A stretch of 63,596 nucleotides of DNA. Source: Paractinoplanes aksuensis (GTDB lineage Bacteria; Actinomycetota; Actinomycetes; Mycobacteriales; Micromonosporaceae). The notes under the pieces were generated by a model that saw nothing but the letters and a program-made list of their open reading frames with translations, did not search any database and was not told where the DNA came from. Positions 17,239-26,383 of this stretch are shown here, in pieces. The first letter of the stretch is position 1. Each line of letters starts with the position of its first letter. The position numbers and the translations under genes were made by a program. Where the stretch lies: NCBI RefSeq assembly GCF_024137025.1, contig NZ_JAMYJR010000061.1, forward strand, positions 1-63,596, read 5' to 3'.

Positions 17239-19680
17239 TCAAGCTTTCAGCAGCAGGCTCACGGTCGGCGGGCCGAGCCGCTCGCGCTCCCGCGCCAGCA
17301 GCGTGATCCCGCCCGAGCGGCACATCTTGCCCAGCCGGCTGACGGCCGCGGCCCGCTGATCCGGGTCGGGCGTGCTGACGATCAACCCGACCAGGGCCTC
17401 GACCACGTCGCGGGGATCATGAGTCCCGTCGTACGCCTCGGCCGCGCGCGCGAAATTCTCGGCCGCCCGCTTCGGCTCCCCCCGGCGCAGCGCGATCGCC
17501 GCCTCCACCATCGCCACCGGGCCGTCCTGCGCGTCCTCGTCCCCGGCCGGACCCAGCTGCTCGAGCACCGAGGTCGCCTCGCCGACCCGGCCCGCGTCGG
17601 CCAGGGCCAGCCCGATGGTCACGAGCAGCCGGCGCCGATGACCGGGGTCGCCCAGGTCGGCCAGCCCTTTCATCGCGCTGCGGCCGAGCCGGTCCGCTTC
17701 CTCGAGTTGTCCGTCCAGGCGCGCCACCTCGGCCAGGTTGGCCTGGGCCAGAACCCGCAGCCGTCGTTCGCCGCTGCGCCCGGCCAGCCGGTCGACGGCG
17801 GCCAGGCGGGCCCGGGCGGCGGCCAGGTCACCGCGGCGGATCTCGTGCCAGACCAGGTTGTTCTCGGCCACGGCCCGGTCGCGGTCGCTCCCGCCGAGCT
17901 GGGCCAGTTCGAGGGCGGCCTCGGCGTGTCCCCGGGCCTCGTCGTAGGCGCCGGTGCTCATCCACAGTGCGGCCAGCTGGGCGTGCGCGGTGAGCTGGCC
18001 CGGGACAGCCTCCAGTCGTTCGAACTCGGCCAGCGCCTCGCTCGCCGACTCGATCTCTTCCGCGCCGGCGCCGTGCTCGCGGGCCAGCTGGGCCAGGCCG
18101 ATGCGGGCCCAGGCGCGCAGGGCCGGGTCGGCGTCGGCGGTGCGCGGATCGTCGATCAGCCGCCGCAGCCACTGACGGCCGGTCACGTCGCGCCCGCGGA
18201 ACCGCCACCAGCGAGGCAGCGCCGCGGCCAGACGCAGGGCCGTGTGCGGGTCGTCGCCGGCCGCGTGGGACAGCGCGGTGCCGAAGTCGCCGGCCACGTC
18301 GTCGAGCCGGGCCGCCGCCTCGGACAACCGGGTGCCGGTGAGGTCGGGCCAGATCTGCTCGGCCAGGTCGGCCAGCACCCGGGCGTGCCGCCGGCGGCCC
18401 TCGGCCAGCTCACCCTCGGCCGCGGCGCGCTCGGCGGCGTAGTCGCGCACCACGTCGAGCAGCCGGAACCGGAACGTACGGCTGCCGCGCACACTGAGCA
18501 GGCCGAGTTCGAGCAGGCGGTCGAGCAGGTGCACGACATCGGTACGAGGCTCGTCGACCAACTGCTCGGCCAGGCCGATCGACCAGCGGTAGCGGAACAT
18601 CGCGAGCCGCCGCAACGCGCGCTGCTCCTGCGGGTTGAGCAGCCGGTAGCTCGTCGCCACGGCCTCCCGCAGCGACACCGAGCCGGGCCGGTCGAGGTCG
18701 AGCACCCGGTCGCCGTAGCGGTCGAGGATCTCGGGCACGGTCAGCACCCGGCCCCGGGCCGCGGCCAGCTCGATGGCCAGCGGCAACCCACCGAGCCGGC
18801 GGACCAGCGCCGCGACCGCCACGATCTCGTCGGGCTCGGGATCGGCCCGGCGCACCTGGGCCAGGCGTTCCAGAAACAGGGCCACCGCCGGGTACGCCAC
18901 CAAGTCGTCCATATTGCTGTCGGCCTCGGGCGGCGGGGCCGTCAGCGGGGCCAGTGGCCACACGCGTTCTGCGCTCAACCCGACCGGGTGCCGGCCGGCG
19001 GCCAGGAAACGCAGCGTCGGCAACCGTTCGAGCAGGTGGGCCAGCATCTCGGCGGTCGCGTCGGGCGACCGTTCGACGGCATCCACGAAGACCAGGGCGG
19101 CCCGGCCCCCGAACCGCGCGGGCAGGTCGTCGGGGCGCCCGACCCCGAACTCGGCGGCGACGCTGCCGAGCATCTCGCCCGCCGTGCAGCCGTCGGTGAC
19201 CACGATGCCGGCCACCCCGCCCGGATAGGCCGCGGCCACCCGGTGGGCGGCCGCGAAGGCGAGGCTGGTCTTGCCGACCCCGGCCAGGCCGACCAGGGTG
19301 ATGCCGCGGGGGCCGTCGGGCCCGGCCAGCTGGGTGATGATCTCGGTCATCTCGTCGTCGCGGCCGATCAGATCGCCCGGCGGCGGCACCCGCTGGAAGC
19401 CCGTGGGTGGCAGCGGTTCCTCGGCGGCGACCTGACCGCGGGCCGCGGCCAGAAAGGACTCGCGCTCGCCGTCGTCCAGGCCGAGCGCGTCGGCGAGCAG
19501 GCCGACCGTGGTCCGCTGCGGCCGGGACGAGCGGCCCCGTTCCAGGTCGCGGACCGTGCGGACCCCGATGCCGGCCCGCACGGCCAGCTCGTCCTGGGTC
19601 AGCTTGGCCCGCAGACGTTCGCGGCGCAGCACGGCGTCGAACCCGGATCCGCCCTGGTCCGGTGCGGTGTCTGCCCCCAT
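17239..19680 (-). CDS. XRE/NB-ARC ATPase/TPR regulator
   Basis: 813 residues. An N-terminal XRE helix-turn-helix (about 15-75; RLRAKLTQDELAVRAGIGVR, TVRDLERGRSSRPQRTT) is followed by an NB-ARC STAND ATPase: Walker A GLAGVGKTSLA at 131-141, Walker B-like ALVFVDAVE, and a GLPLAIELAAARGR motif. A winged-helix-like segment and a C-terminal superhelix of TPR-like repeats (about 480-810) complete it. Members are ligand-activated, ATP-dependent oligomerising regulators related to AfsR but lacking the SARP activation domain. No specialised-metabolism genes are adjacent. Start ATG 19680 gives the complete HTH. Confidence 0.9.
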   Translation of the reverse strand: MGADTAPDQGGSGFDAVLRRERLRAKLTQDELAVRAGIGVRTVRDLERGRSSRPQRTTVGLLADALGLDDGERESFLAAARGQVAAEEPLPPTGFQRVPPPGDLIGRDDEMTEIITQLAGPDGPRGITLVGLAGVGKTSLAFAAAHRVAAAYPGGVAGIVVTDGCTAGEMLGSVAAEFGVGRPDDLPARFGGRAALVFVDAVERSPDATAEMLAHLLERLPTLRFLAAGRHPVGLSAERVWPLAPLTAPPPEADSNMDDLVAYPAVALFLERLAQVRRADPEPDEIVAVAALVRRLGGLPLAIELAAARGRVLTVPEILDRYGDRVLDLDRPGSVSLREAVATSYRLLNPQEQRALRRLAMFRYRWSIGLAEQLVDEPRTDVVHLLDRLLELGLLSVRGSRTFRFRLLDVVRDYAAERAAAEGELAEGRRRHARVLADLAEQIWPDLTGTRLSEAAARLDDVAGDFGTALSHAAGDDPHTALRLAAALPRWWRFRGRDVTGRQWLRRLIDDPRTADADPALRAWARIGLAQLAREHGAGAEEIESASEALAEFERLEAVPGQLTAHAQLAALWMSTGAYDEARGHAEAALELAQLGGSDRDRAVAENNLVWHEIRRGDLAAARARLAAVDRLAGRSGERRLRVLAQANLAEVARLDGQLEEADRLGRSAMKGLADLGDPGHRRRLLVTIGLALADAGRVGEATSVLEQLGPAGDEDAQDGPVAMVEAAIALRRGEPKRAAENFARAAEAYDGTHDPRDVVEALVGLIVSTPDPDQRAAAVSRLGKMCRSGGITLLARERERLGPPTVSLLLKA

Positions 19681-19779
19681 GACACCGAACTTAGGGTGGG
19701 TTAAGCGGCACGGCGAGCAGAGATCCGCTCATGTCGGATTGCGGACGGAAGGTTAAGCTTTCAAAAGCCGCGAACGACT

Positions 19780-20937
19780 CTAAAGGCCCAGGCCGCGGGC
19801 GATCAACATGCGCTGCACTTCGGACGTGCCCTCGCCGACCTCGAGGATCTTGGCGTCGCGGTAGAAGCGGCCCACGGCGGACTCGTTCATGAAGCCGTAC
19901 CCGCCGTGCACCTGCGTCGCCCACCGGCTGTTCTCCATCGCGGCGTTGCTGGCGTTGAGCTTGGCCACCGCCGCGTACTGCTTGAAGTCGTCGCCGGCCA
20001 GCATGCGCGACGCGGCGTCGTAGTAGCCGACCCGCGCGATGTGCGCCCGCATCTCCATGTCGGCGATCATGAACTGCATCGCCTGGTAGTTGCCGATCGG
20101 CCGGCCGAACGCCTCGCGCTGCTGGGCGTAGCGGACCGACTCGTCGACGCAGCCCTGGGCCAGACCCACCGAGAGCGCCGCGATCGCGATGCGACCCTCG
20201 TCGAGGATGCGCAGGAACTGGGCGAAGCCGCGGCCGCGGGCGCCGAGCAGGTTGGCCGCGGGCACCCGGACGTCGTCGAACGAAAGCTCATGGGTGTCCG
20301 AGGCGCACCAGCCGACCTTGGAGTAGCCCGGCGCCACGGTGAACCCGGGTGTTCCCGAGGGCACGATGATCGTCGACAGCTCCTTGGATCCGTCCGGGTT
20401 CACGCCGGTGACCGCCATGACCGTGACCAGGCAGGTGATGTCGGTGCCGGAGTTGGTGATGAAGGCCTTGGTCCCGTTGATCACCCACTCGTCGGTGGCG
20501 TCGTCGTAGACCGCACGGGTCGTCGTGCCGCCGGCATCGGAGCCCGTGCCGGGCTCGGTGAGGCCGAAGCCGGCCAGCGCCTCGCCCGTGGTGAGCCGGG
20601 GCAGCCAGCGCTCCTTCTGCTCGGCGGTGCCGAACCGGTAGATCGGCATGGCGCCGAGCGAGACCGCGGCCTCGAGCGTCACCGCCACCGAACTGTCCAC
20701 TCGGGCCAGTTCCTCGAGCGCGAGGCACAGCGTGAAGTAGTCGCCACCCATGCCGCCGAACTCCTCGGGGAACGGCAGGCCGAACAGGCCCATCTTCCCC
20801 ATCTGGCGAACCACCTCGTACGGGAAGGTCTTGTGCTCGTAGTGCTCGGCGATCACCGGCGCCACCTGCTCGCGCGCGAAGTCGCGGACGGTGACGCGCA
20901 GCGCCTCCTGCTCGTCGTCGAGCCGGAAGTCGACCAT
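19780..20937 (-). CDS. Acyl-CoA dehydrogenase, probably isovaleryl/short branched-chain
   Basis: 385 residues, standard length. Signatures: GFGLTEPGTGSDAGGTTTRA, INGTKAFITNSG, REAFGRPIGNYQAMQFMIAD and QVHGGYGFMNESAVGRFYRD, then ILEVGEGTSEVQRMLIARGL. An FAD-dependent enzyme introducing the alpha-beta double bond into an acyl-CoA. It lies 18 bp after a carboxyltransferase gene on the same strand, near an HMG-CoA lyase and a biotin carboxylase. That company points to isovaleryl-CoA (leucine breakdown); 2-methylbutyryl- or isobutyryl-CoA remain possible. Confidence 0.92.
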   Translation of the reverse strand: MVDFRLDDEQEALRVTVRDFAREQVAPVIAEHYEHKTFPYEVVRQMGKMGLFGLPFPEEFGGMGGDYFTLCLALEELARVDSSVAVTLEAAVSLGAMPIYRFGTAEQKERWLPRLTTGEALAGFGLTEPGTGSDAGGTTTRAVYDDATDEWVINGTKAFITNSGTDITCLVTVMAVTGVNPDGSKELSTIIVPSGTPGFTVAPGYSKVGWCASDTHELSFDDVRVPAANLLGARGRGFAQFLRILDEGRIAIAALSVGLAQGCVDESVRYAQQREAFGRPIGNYQAMQFMIADMEMRAHIARVGYYDAASRMLAGDDFKQYAAVAKLNASNAAMENSRWATQVHGGYGFMNESAVGRFYRDAKILEVGEGTSEVQRMLIARGLGL

Positions 20938-20955
20938 GGCTGTGCTCCTGTCGGA

Positions 20956-22479
20956 TCAGACGGGCGTGACGCCGTGGCGGCGCCGGGCGAAACCGCGATC
21001 CTTGCCGTGGGCGGCGCGGTAGCGGCGGATGAGTTCGTCGCGCAGGTCGCCCGGCTCGACGACGGTGTCGACGACCAGCTCGCTGGCCAGTCGCATGATG
21101 TCGATGTCCTGCTCGTACTCGGCGCGGCGCTCAGCGACGAAAGCGGCGCGTTCCTCGTCGGTGGCCAGGGCGGCGATCTTGTTGGCGTAGACCGCGTTCA
21201 CCGCCGCCTCGGCCCCCATCACCGCGATCTTGGCGGTGGGCAGGGCGATCGTGGCATCGGGCTCGAAGCCGGGCCCGGCCATGGCGTAGAGACCGGCGCC
21301 GTACGCCTTGCGCACGACCACACAGATCTTGGGCACCGTGGCCTCGGAGATCGCGGTGATCATCTTGGCCCCGTGCCGGATGATGCCCTGTTTCTCGACC
21401 GCCGAGCCGACCATGAAGCCGGGCACGTCGCACAGGAACAGCAGGGGCACGTTGAAGGCGTCGCAGAGCTGGACGAAGCGCGACGCCTTGTCGGCCGAGT
21501 CGGGGAAGAGCACGCCGCCCTTGAACATCGAGTTGTTGCCGACGATGCCGATCACCTCGCCGTTCAGGCGGGCGAAGCCGATCGTCAGCTCCTTGGCCCA
21601 CAGGGCCTGGATCTCGAAGAACGACCCCTCGTCGACCAGGCCCTTGACGTAGCGCCGCATGTCGAAGGCCTGGCGCTCGCTGGCCGGGACCAGCGCGGCG
21701 AGGTCGGCCCCGGTCGAGGCCCTGGCCTCGGTAACCGGCGGGCGGGCCTCCCAATTGGACGGAAGGTACGAAAGGTACGACCGGACGGTGTCGAGCGCGT
21801 CCTGCTCGGTCTTGCACAGGAAGTGGCCGACGCCGGACTCGGCGCAGTGCACCCGCGCGCCGCCCATGGCCTCGAGCGTCGTCTTCTCGCCGGTGACCAT
21901 CTCGACCATGCGGTCGGAGCCCAGGTACATGCTGGCGTTGCCCTCGACCATGGCGACGATGTCGCAGAAGGCCGGGATGTACGCGCCACCGGCGGCCGAG
22001 GGCCCGAACAGTGCGCAGGCCTGCGGGATGGCGCCGGACGCCTTGACCTGGGTGTGGAAGATCTTGCCGGCGCCGCGGCGGCCCGGGAAGAGGTCGACCT
22101 GGTCGGTGATGCGGGCGCCGGCCGAGTCGACCAGATAGATCATCGGTACGCCGTACTGCACGGCCCGCTCGATGATGCGGATGATCTTTTCGACGGTGCG
22201 GGCGCCCCAGGACCCGGCCTTGACCGTGGAGTCGTTGGCCATCAGACAGACCTGGCGGCCGTCGATCTCGGCGATTCCGGTGATCACGCCGTCGGCCGGC
22301 AGTCCGTCGGCCAGGCTGTTGGCATAGAGCCCGTCTTCGACGAAGGTGCCCTCGTCGACCAGCAGGGTGATGCGCTCGCGGGCAAACAGCTTGCCCTTGG
22401 CGGCGTTGGCGGCGTGGTAGCGCTCGGCCCCGCCGGCCAGCATCCGCTTGCGTACCTGTGCGAGCTCGTCGTCGCCCAC
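20956..22479 (-). CDS. Acyl-CoA carboxylase beta (carboxyltransferase) subunit, probably 3-methylcrotonyl-CoA type
   Basis: 507 residues with N and C carboxyltransferase halves: RERITLLVDEGTFVEDGLYA, YLVDSAGARI, FGPSAAGGAYIPAFCDIVAM, then FLCDVPGFMVGSAVEKQGII and RKAYGAGLYAMAGPGFEPDA. It transfers carboxyl from biotin to an acyl-CoA. Its neighbours (acyl-CoA dehydrogenase downstream, HMG-CoA lyase and biotin carboxylase 3 kb upstream on the same strand) favour 3-methylcrotonyl-CoA; propionyl-CoA is the alternative. Two TetR-type palindromes lie immediately upstream (22491-22521), so it probably heads a regulated two-gene operon. Confidence 0.92.
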   Translation of the reverse strand: MGDDELAQVRKRMLAGGAERYHAANAAKGKLFARERITLLVDEGTFVEDGLYANSLADGLPADGVITGIAEIDGRQVCLMANDSTVKAGSWGARTVEKIIRIIERAVQYGVPMIYLVDSAGARITDQVDLFPGRRGAGKIFHTQVKASGAIPQACALFGPSAAGGAYIPAFCDIVAMVEGNASMYLGSDRMVEMVTGEKTTLEAMGGARVHCAESGVGHFLCKTEQDALDTVRSYLSYLPSNWEARPPVTEARASTGADLAALVPASERQAFDMRRYVKGLVDEGSFFEIQALWAKELTIGFARLNGEVIGIVGNNSMFKGGVLFPDSADKASRFVQLCDAFNVPLLFLCDVPGFMVGSAVEKQGIIRHGAKMITAISEATVPKICVVVRKAYGAGLYAMAGPGFEPDATIALPTAKIAVMGAEAAVNAVYANKIAALATDEERAAFVAERRAEYEQDIDIMRLASELVVDTVVEPGDLRDELIRRYRAAHGKDRGFARRRHGVTPV

Positions 22480-22490
22480 GCCGACCCTCC

Positions 22491-22521
22491 TGAACGGTCG
22501 TTAAAGCTTAACGAGCGTTAG
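22491..22521. promoter_or_regulatory. Two TetR-type operator palindromes
   Basis: Site A, TGAACGGTCGTTAA (22491-22504), and site B, TTAACGAGCGTTAG (22508-22521), share the core AACG-NN-CGTT and lie 12-42 bp upstream of the carboxyltransferase start. A third close copy lies upstream of the TetR gene (28758-28771). Confidence 0.65.
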
Positions 22522-22550
22522 GGTAGCCGATCCGACCTTGTGCGGCAACG

Positions 22551-22591
22551 ACGGACGGGAGCCTCCGCCGGTTGCGGAGACTCCCGTCCGT
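22551..22591. terminator. Strong bidirectional hairpin between chaplin and carboxyltransferase genes
   Basis: The 11-bp arms ACGGACGGGAG (22551-22561) and CTCCCGTCCGT (22581-22591), then a C/A mismatch and 6 bp more (CTCCGC/GCGGAG) around a 5-nt loop. It is placed to end chaplin transcription and separate it from the carboxylase operon. Confidence 0.75.
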
Positions 22592-22713
22592 TTCATTGCC
22601 ACCGGTGCCGTGGAGGGGCACCGGCTGTTACCCGACGCCTCCTGGCGTCGTTCGGGTCGTGCCCGGGACCGGCACAACCCGGTCTTCCGCTATCCCCCGT
22701 GGGAGAGCGAGCT

Positions 22714-24048
22714 TCAGCGCAGGGTGTTGAGCAGGCCCAGGCCACCGACGGTGTCGGTCACGGTCGAGAGCGAAGCCGACTCGCGGCCACCGGTCGACTT
22801 GGTCTTCGAACCGGTGGCGGCCGGGCTCACGTAGCCGTCGTCGTTGGCCGCCGGCTCCTCGTCCGTGTCGTCCGCGAGGTCGTCCGCGGGCTCCTCGGCA
22901 ACGTCGTCGCTGTAGTCCTTCTGGTCGCCACGGACGCCGCCGTCACCCTTGTACTTGTCGTCGTCCACGTCGCCGTGGTCGCCGTCGTTGTCGTCCCAGT
23001 CCTTGTCACCGTGGTGGTGACCCGGGCGGCCGTGACCGTGGTCGCCGTCGAAGTCGTCGTCGCCGAAGCCACGGAAGCTACGACCGCCACGGTCGTTCAC
23101 GCAGGCCGCGGAGGACTGCGCGGCACCGAGGACGCCGAGCGCGTTGCCGCAGGCGTTGATCGGAACGCTGATCGGCACGGCGATCTGGGTGCCGTTCAGG
23201 ATGCCGAAGTTCGACCCGGTGGCCTGGGTGATGTCGTCACCGCGGTCGCGGGCCGACTCGTTGACGGCGACCGCGCGGCTGCTGGACGAGCCGAGCAGGG
23301 CGGCCGAGTTGCCGGCCAGGTTCAGCGGCAGGCTGATCGGGGCGAGCAGCTGGGTGCCGTTCGCGATGCCGAAGTTCGAACCGGTGACCTGGGTCCCGCC
23401 GTGGCCGCCGCGCCCGCTCTCGTTACGGCCGAAGCCCCGGTGACCCCGGTGACCCGAGGTGTCGTTCGCGCAGACCGCGCTGGACTGGGCGAAGCCGAGG
23501 ATCGCCAGCGAGTTGCCGCAGACGTTGATCGGGACGTCGACCGGCGCGTAGATCTGGGTGCCGTTGCCGACGCCGAAGTTCGACCCGGTGAACTGGTTCG
23601 GGCTGTCCCAGCGACGGTCGTCCCGGTGGTTGGTGCTCTCGGTGCGGTTGACGCCGGCGCCCTGGGCGCTGGCGAAACCGCCGATCGCGGCGGCGTTGCC
23701 GACCACGTTGACCGGGACGGTGACCGGCAGGTAGGCCTGGGTGCCGTTCAGCAGGCCGAAGTTGCTGCCGGTGGCCTGGACAGCGCGCGGGCCACGGTCG
23801 CCCCGGCGGCCGTGCTCGAGGTTGTTGACGCCGGCGCCACGGGCGTCGGCCACACCGAGGATGCCCAGCGAGTTGCCGACGACGTTGATCGGAACCTGCA
23901 CCGGAACGGCGATCTGGGTGCCGTTGAGAGCGCCGACGTTGCTGCCGGTCACCTGACGGGAGTCGGCGTGCGCGGCGCCCGGGGCGAACAGCAGGGCGCC
24001 GGCGGCCAGGACGCCCACGCTCAGAGTCTTACGAACCCAAGTCTTCAT
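22714..24048 (-). CDS. Secreted chaplin-family protein with five chaplin repeats
   Basis: 444 residues from the ATG at 24048. A signal peptide (1-28, ending GAAHA) precedes five chaplin-like units at about 34-76, 93-135, 154-196, 222-264 and 277-319. Each follows TGSNFG-x2-NGTQ-x3-P-x-x-VPxN-x-x-GN. Units 3 and 5 keep the two chaplin cysteines (C177/C193 and C300/C316); units 1, 2 and 4 have Val or Ala instead. His/Arg/Gly-rich linkers join the later units, and an Asp-rich tail (about 325-405) precedes a Ser/Thr/Gly end. No LPxTG-type sorting signal is seen. Chaplins assemble into amyloid-like hydrophobic sheaths on aerial hyphae or spores; five units in one chain is well above the usual one or two. 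The gene lies amid acyl-CoA catabolism genes. Confidence 0.9.
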   Translation of the reverse strand: MKTWVRKTLSVGVLAAGALLFAPGAAHADSRQVTGSNVGALNGTQIAVPVQVPINVVGNSLGILGVADARGAGVNNLEHGRRGDRGPRAVQATGSNFGLLNGTQAYLPVTVPVNVVGNAAAIGGFASAQGAGVNRTESTNHRDDRRWDSPNQFTGSNFGVGNGTQIYAPVDVPINVCGNSLAILGFAQSSAVCANDTSGHRGHRGFGRNESGRGGHGGTQVTGSNFGIANGTQLLAPISLPLNLAGNSAALLGSSSSRAVAVNESARDRGDDITQATGSNFGILNGTQIAVPISVPINACGNALGVLGAAQSSAACVNDRGGRSFRGFGDDDFDGDHGHGRPGHHHGDKDWDDNDGDHGDVDDDKYKGDGGVRGDQKDYSDDVAEEPADDLADDTDEEPAANDDGYVSPAATGSKTKSTGGRESASLSTVTDTVGGLGLLNTLR

Positions 24049-24231
24049 GAGAAAAGAAATGCCTTTCAAGAATGTTTCGGCAGATGGTGCTGCGTATTCA
24101 ATTGGGGAATCTTCGAACTGCATTCGGGCGCAGCGGTGCCCTGGCGCATTTCTTATTGCCCTGACCCCGCCGTCGACGAGCGCCCGGGGGCGCGTCGATG
24201 CGGTGCGGGTGATTCAGGCGTCGGATGATTC

Positions 24232-24249
24232 GCCGCTTGTTCGCAAGCG
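24232..24249. terminator. TTCG-tetraloop hairpin upstream of the chaplin gene
   Basis: CCGCTTG/CAAGCGG pair around a TTCG loop, between the stop of the exported protein gene (24336) and the chaplin start (24048). Probably a terminator or processing site of the upstream gene. Confidence 0.5.
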
Positions 24250-24335
24250 GTTGGGGAATCGAGCCGGAACGCGGACACCGAAGCGGCGGTCCGGCTGGTT
24301 CACCGGCGGTCGGGCGGACCGCCGGACGCCATCAC

Positions 24336-25349
24336 TCAGTCAGGTGAGACGGTCGGTGCCTCGGCGTCGTACCGCCGGGCCTCGACATCGGGTGCGATTG
24401 CCGGCACGTGGCGAGCCACCGTGCTGTTCGCGATCGCCGCCGGCAGGAAGGCCGCGGAGCCGCCTTCCGTCGGAGTCCCCGACCCGCTGGCGGGGGTGCC
24501 ACTGACTTCCCCGAGGTGCAGCCGCAGCGGAGCGGCCGGTGTGTCACCGCCGGGTGTGTCGTCCCCCGGCTCCGTCGCCGGCCTCGCCGACACCGCGTGA
24601 GCGGTGTGGTGATGATGCCGGTGGGCGGACGGTGCGGAGGACGTCTTGCTGTGCTTGCCCGGCACCACGGCCCGAACACCGGAGACCGGGGCAGGCTGGG
24701 CGCGGCTCGTTTCGGCCGTGTGCTCCGCCTCCTGGGGGACAGGAGCCGGCTGAGGTTCTTCCTGGTCAGCCGGGAGCACGACCTCGGTGACCGGCTCGGT
24801 CACCGGGGTGAGCCGCTGGTCGGGCGCCGCTTCGCCGCCGGTGGGGCGGAGTGGTGCGGCGACCTCGTCCGCGACCTCGTCGACGTCGGGGACGACGTCC
24901 ACAATGGTCGCGAACGGTTCGTGGTCGATGTCGTCGTCCGTGTCCGGGCGGGTCAGGACCTGCTGCGGAACGTCCAGGATGTCGGCCACGAGATGCTGTT
25001 CGTGGTGTGCCGGTTCGATGCTCTCCAGCGGCTGGACGGCCGCCTGCAGGAGGCCGGAGACCGGCGAGGTGGCGTCGGCGCCCACGAGGGAGCCGAGCAA
25101 CGAGCCGTCAGGCCCGTCGGCCCGGTCCGCGGCCTGGGCGGCGGAGCCGGTGAGCAGCCAGGCCGCACCGGCCAGGCCGCCGACGGCGAGTACGCGCAGA
25201 CCCCACCGGACTCCGGTGCGTCGCGCGCGGCCCTCCGAGCGCCGCTCCGCCCCCTGGATGGGAGGCGGCAAGGGCGTGGAGGAACCGATGGGCGGCACCG
25301 GCGACGGGTCTGCCGTGCGCAGACTGCGCTCGACCCCCGATACCGTCAT
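24336..25349 (-). CDS. Exported Pro/Ala-rich hypothetical protein
   Basis: 337 residues. A basic N-terminal region of about 45 residues precedes a hydrophobic signal/anchor (about 49-74, LRVLAVGGLAGAAWLLTGSA, ending AQA). The remainder is low complexity, rich in Ala, Pro, Glu, Asp and Val, with a His-rich patch (AHRHHHHTAHAV) and no cysteine pairs. No domain is recognised. It lies directly upstream of the multi-repeat chaplin on the same strand (287-bp gap with a hairpin), so it may be another surface-layer component. That role is inferred from context only. Confidence 0.75.
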   Translation of the reverse strand: MTVSGVERSLRTADPSPVPPIGSSTPLPPPIQGAERRSEGRARRTGVRWGLRVLAVGGLAGAAWLLTGSAAQAADRADGPDGSLLGSLVGADATSPVSGLLQAAVQPLESIEPAHHEQHLVADILDVPQQVLTRPDTDDDIDHEPFATIVDVVPDVDEVADEVAAPLRPTGGEAAPDQRLTPVTEPVTEVVLPADQEEPQPAPVPQEAEHTAETSRAQPAPVSGVRAVVPGKHSKTSSAPSAHRHHHHTAHAVSARPATEPGDDTPGGDTPAAPLRLHLGEVSGTPASGSGTPTEGGSAAFLPAAIANSTVARHVPAIAPDVEARRYDAEAPTVSPD

Positions 25350-25497
25350 GATCCGCCCCTCGTCGTGTCGGCTGAACCGGTGACAGATCCGCCTTTTCTC
25401 TTCCGGCGATATCGGCCACTCGATATTGGTAACGACACGACCGGAGACCGGTCACGCAGACAAATGGGAAAAATGATCGCGGGTTCGACCGCTTAAA

Positions 25498-26376
25498 TCA
25501 CACCAATCTGGTGCGCGGTCCGGCTCGAAGAACACCCGACGGGAGCGTACGTCCGAGCAGCTTCTCGGCCGTCTCGGCCGTGCTGATCAGGCGGTCGAGG
25601 TCGATCCCGGTGTCGAGGCCCATGTCGTGCAGCATGTGGACGACTTCTTCGGTGGCCACGTTGCCCGAGGCGCCCGGGGCGTACGGACAGCCGCCGATCC
25701 CGCCGACACTCGCGTCGAACTCGGTGATCCCGAGCTCGAGCGCGGTCAGGATGTTGGCCAGTCCCGTGCCCCTCGTGTTGTGGAAATGCAGAAGATCGGG
25801 GCGTACGGCGGAAAGAAGGTCTTTGACCCGGCGGGGCGTCGCCATGCCGGTCGTGTCACCGAAGGCGATGCGGTCGGCCCCGTCGGCGCGGACCCGGGCC
25901 ACGACCCCCGCCACCCGGTCGGGGTCGATGTCACCCTCGAACGGGCAGCCGAAGCTGGTCGCCACGATCACCTCGACCGTCGCGCCGGCCTCGTGGATCA
26001 GCGGGACGAGCGACGCGATGTCGTCGAGTGACTCGTCGGTCGACCGGTTCAGATTGCGCCGGTTGTGAGTGTCCGAAGCGGACACCACCACCTCGATCTC
26101 GCGGAAACCGGCGGCCAGGGCCCGCTGCGCGCCCCGGGTGTTGGGGATCAGAGCGGAGTAGCGGATCTCCGGACGGCGGTCGACCCGGGCCCACACCTCG
26201 TCGGCGTCGGCCATCTGCGGGATCGCCCTCGGATGGACGAACGAGACCGCCTCGATGCGCCGGACGCCGGTGTCGCTCAACGCGTCGATCAGGCGGACCT
26301 TGGCCTCGGTGGGGATCGGGTCCTCGTTCTGCAGGCCGTCGCGGGGGGCCACCTCGCGGATGCTCACGCTGGTCAT
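25498..26376 (-). CDS. Hydroxymethylglutaryl-CoA lyase
   Basis: 292 residues, typical length. HMGL-like TIM barrel with VAPRDGLQNED at the N-terminus (metal and substrate site), SFVHPRAIPQMADADE, HFHNTRGTGLANILTALELG (metal-binding His) and the signature VGGIGGCPYAPGASGNVATE with the catalytic Cys. It cleaves HMG-CoA to acetoacetate and acetyl-CoA, the last step of leucine catabolism. It starts 7 bp after the biotin carboxylase stop, so the two are an operon. Confidence 0.95.
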   Translation of the reverse strand: MTSVSIREVAPRDGLQNEDPIPTEAKVRLIDALSDTGVRRIEAVSFVHPRAIPQMADADEVWARVDRRPEIRYSALIPNTRGAQRALAAGFREIEVVVSASDTHNRRNLNRSTDESLDDIASLVPLIHEAGATVEVIVATSFGCPFEGDIDPDRVAGVVARVRADGADRIAFGDTTGMATPRRVKDLLSAVRPDLLHFHNTRGTGLANILTALELGITEFDASVGGIGGCPYAPGASGNVATEEVVHMLHDMGLDTGIDLDRLISTAETAEKLLGRTLPSGVLRAGPRTRLV

Positions 26377-26383
26377 CGGCCGG

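Noticed and set aside
17419..22521. Very long plus-strand open frames opposite the NB-ARC, dehydrogenase and carboxyltransferase genes
   Set aside because: Antisense frames are commonly open in high-GC DNA. Their translations are Gly/Arg/Val-rich without domains, while the minus strand encodes complete known families.
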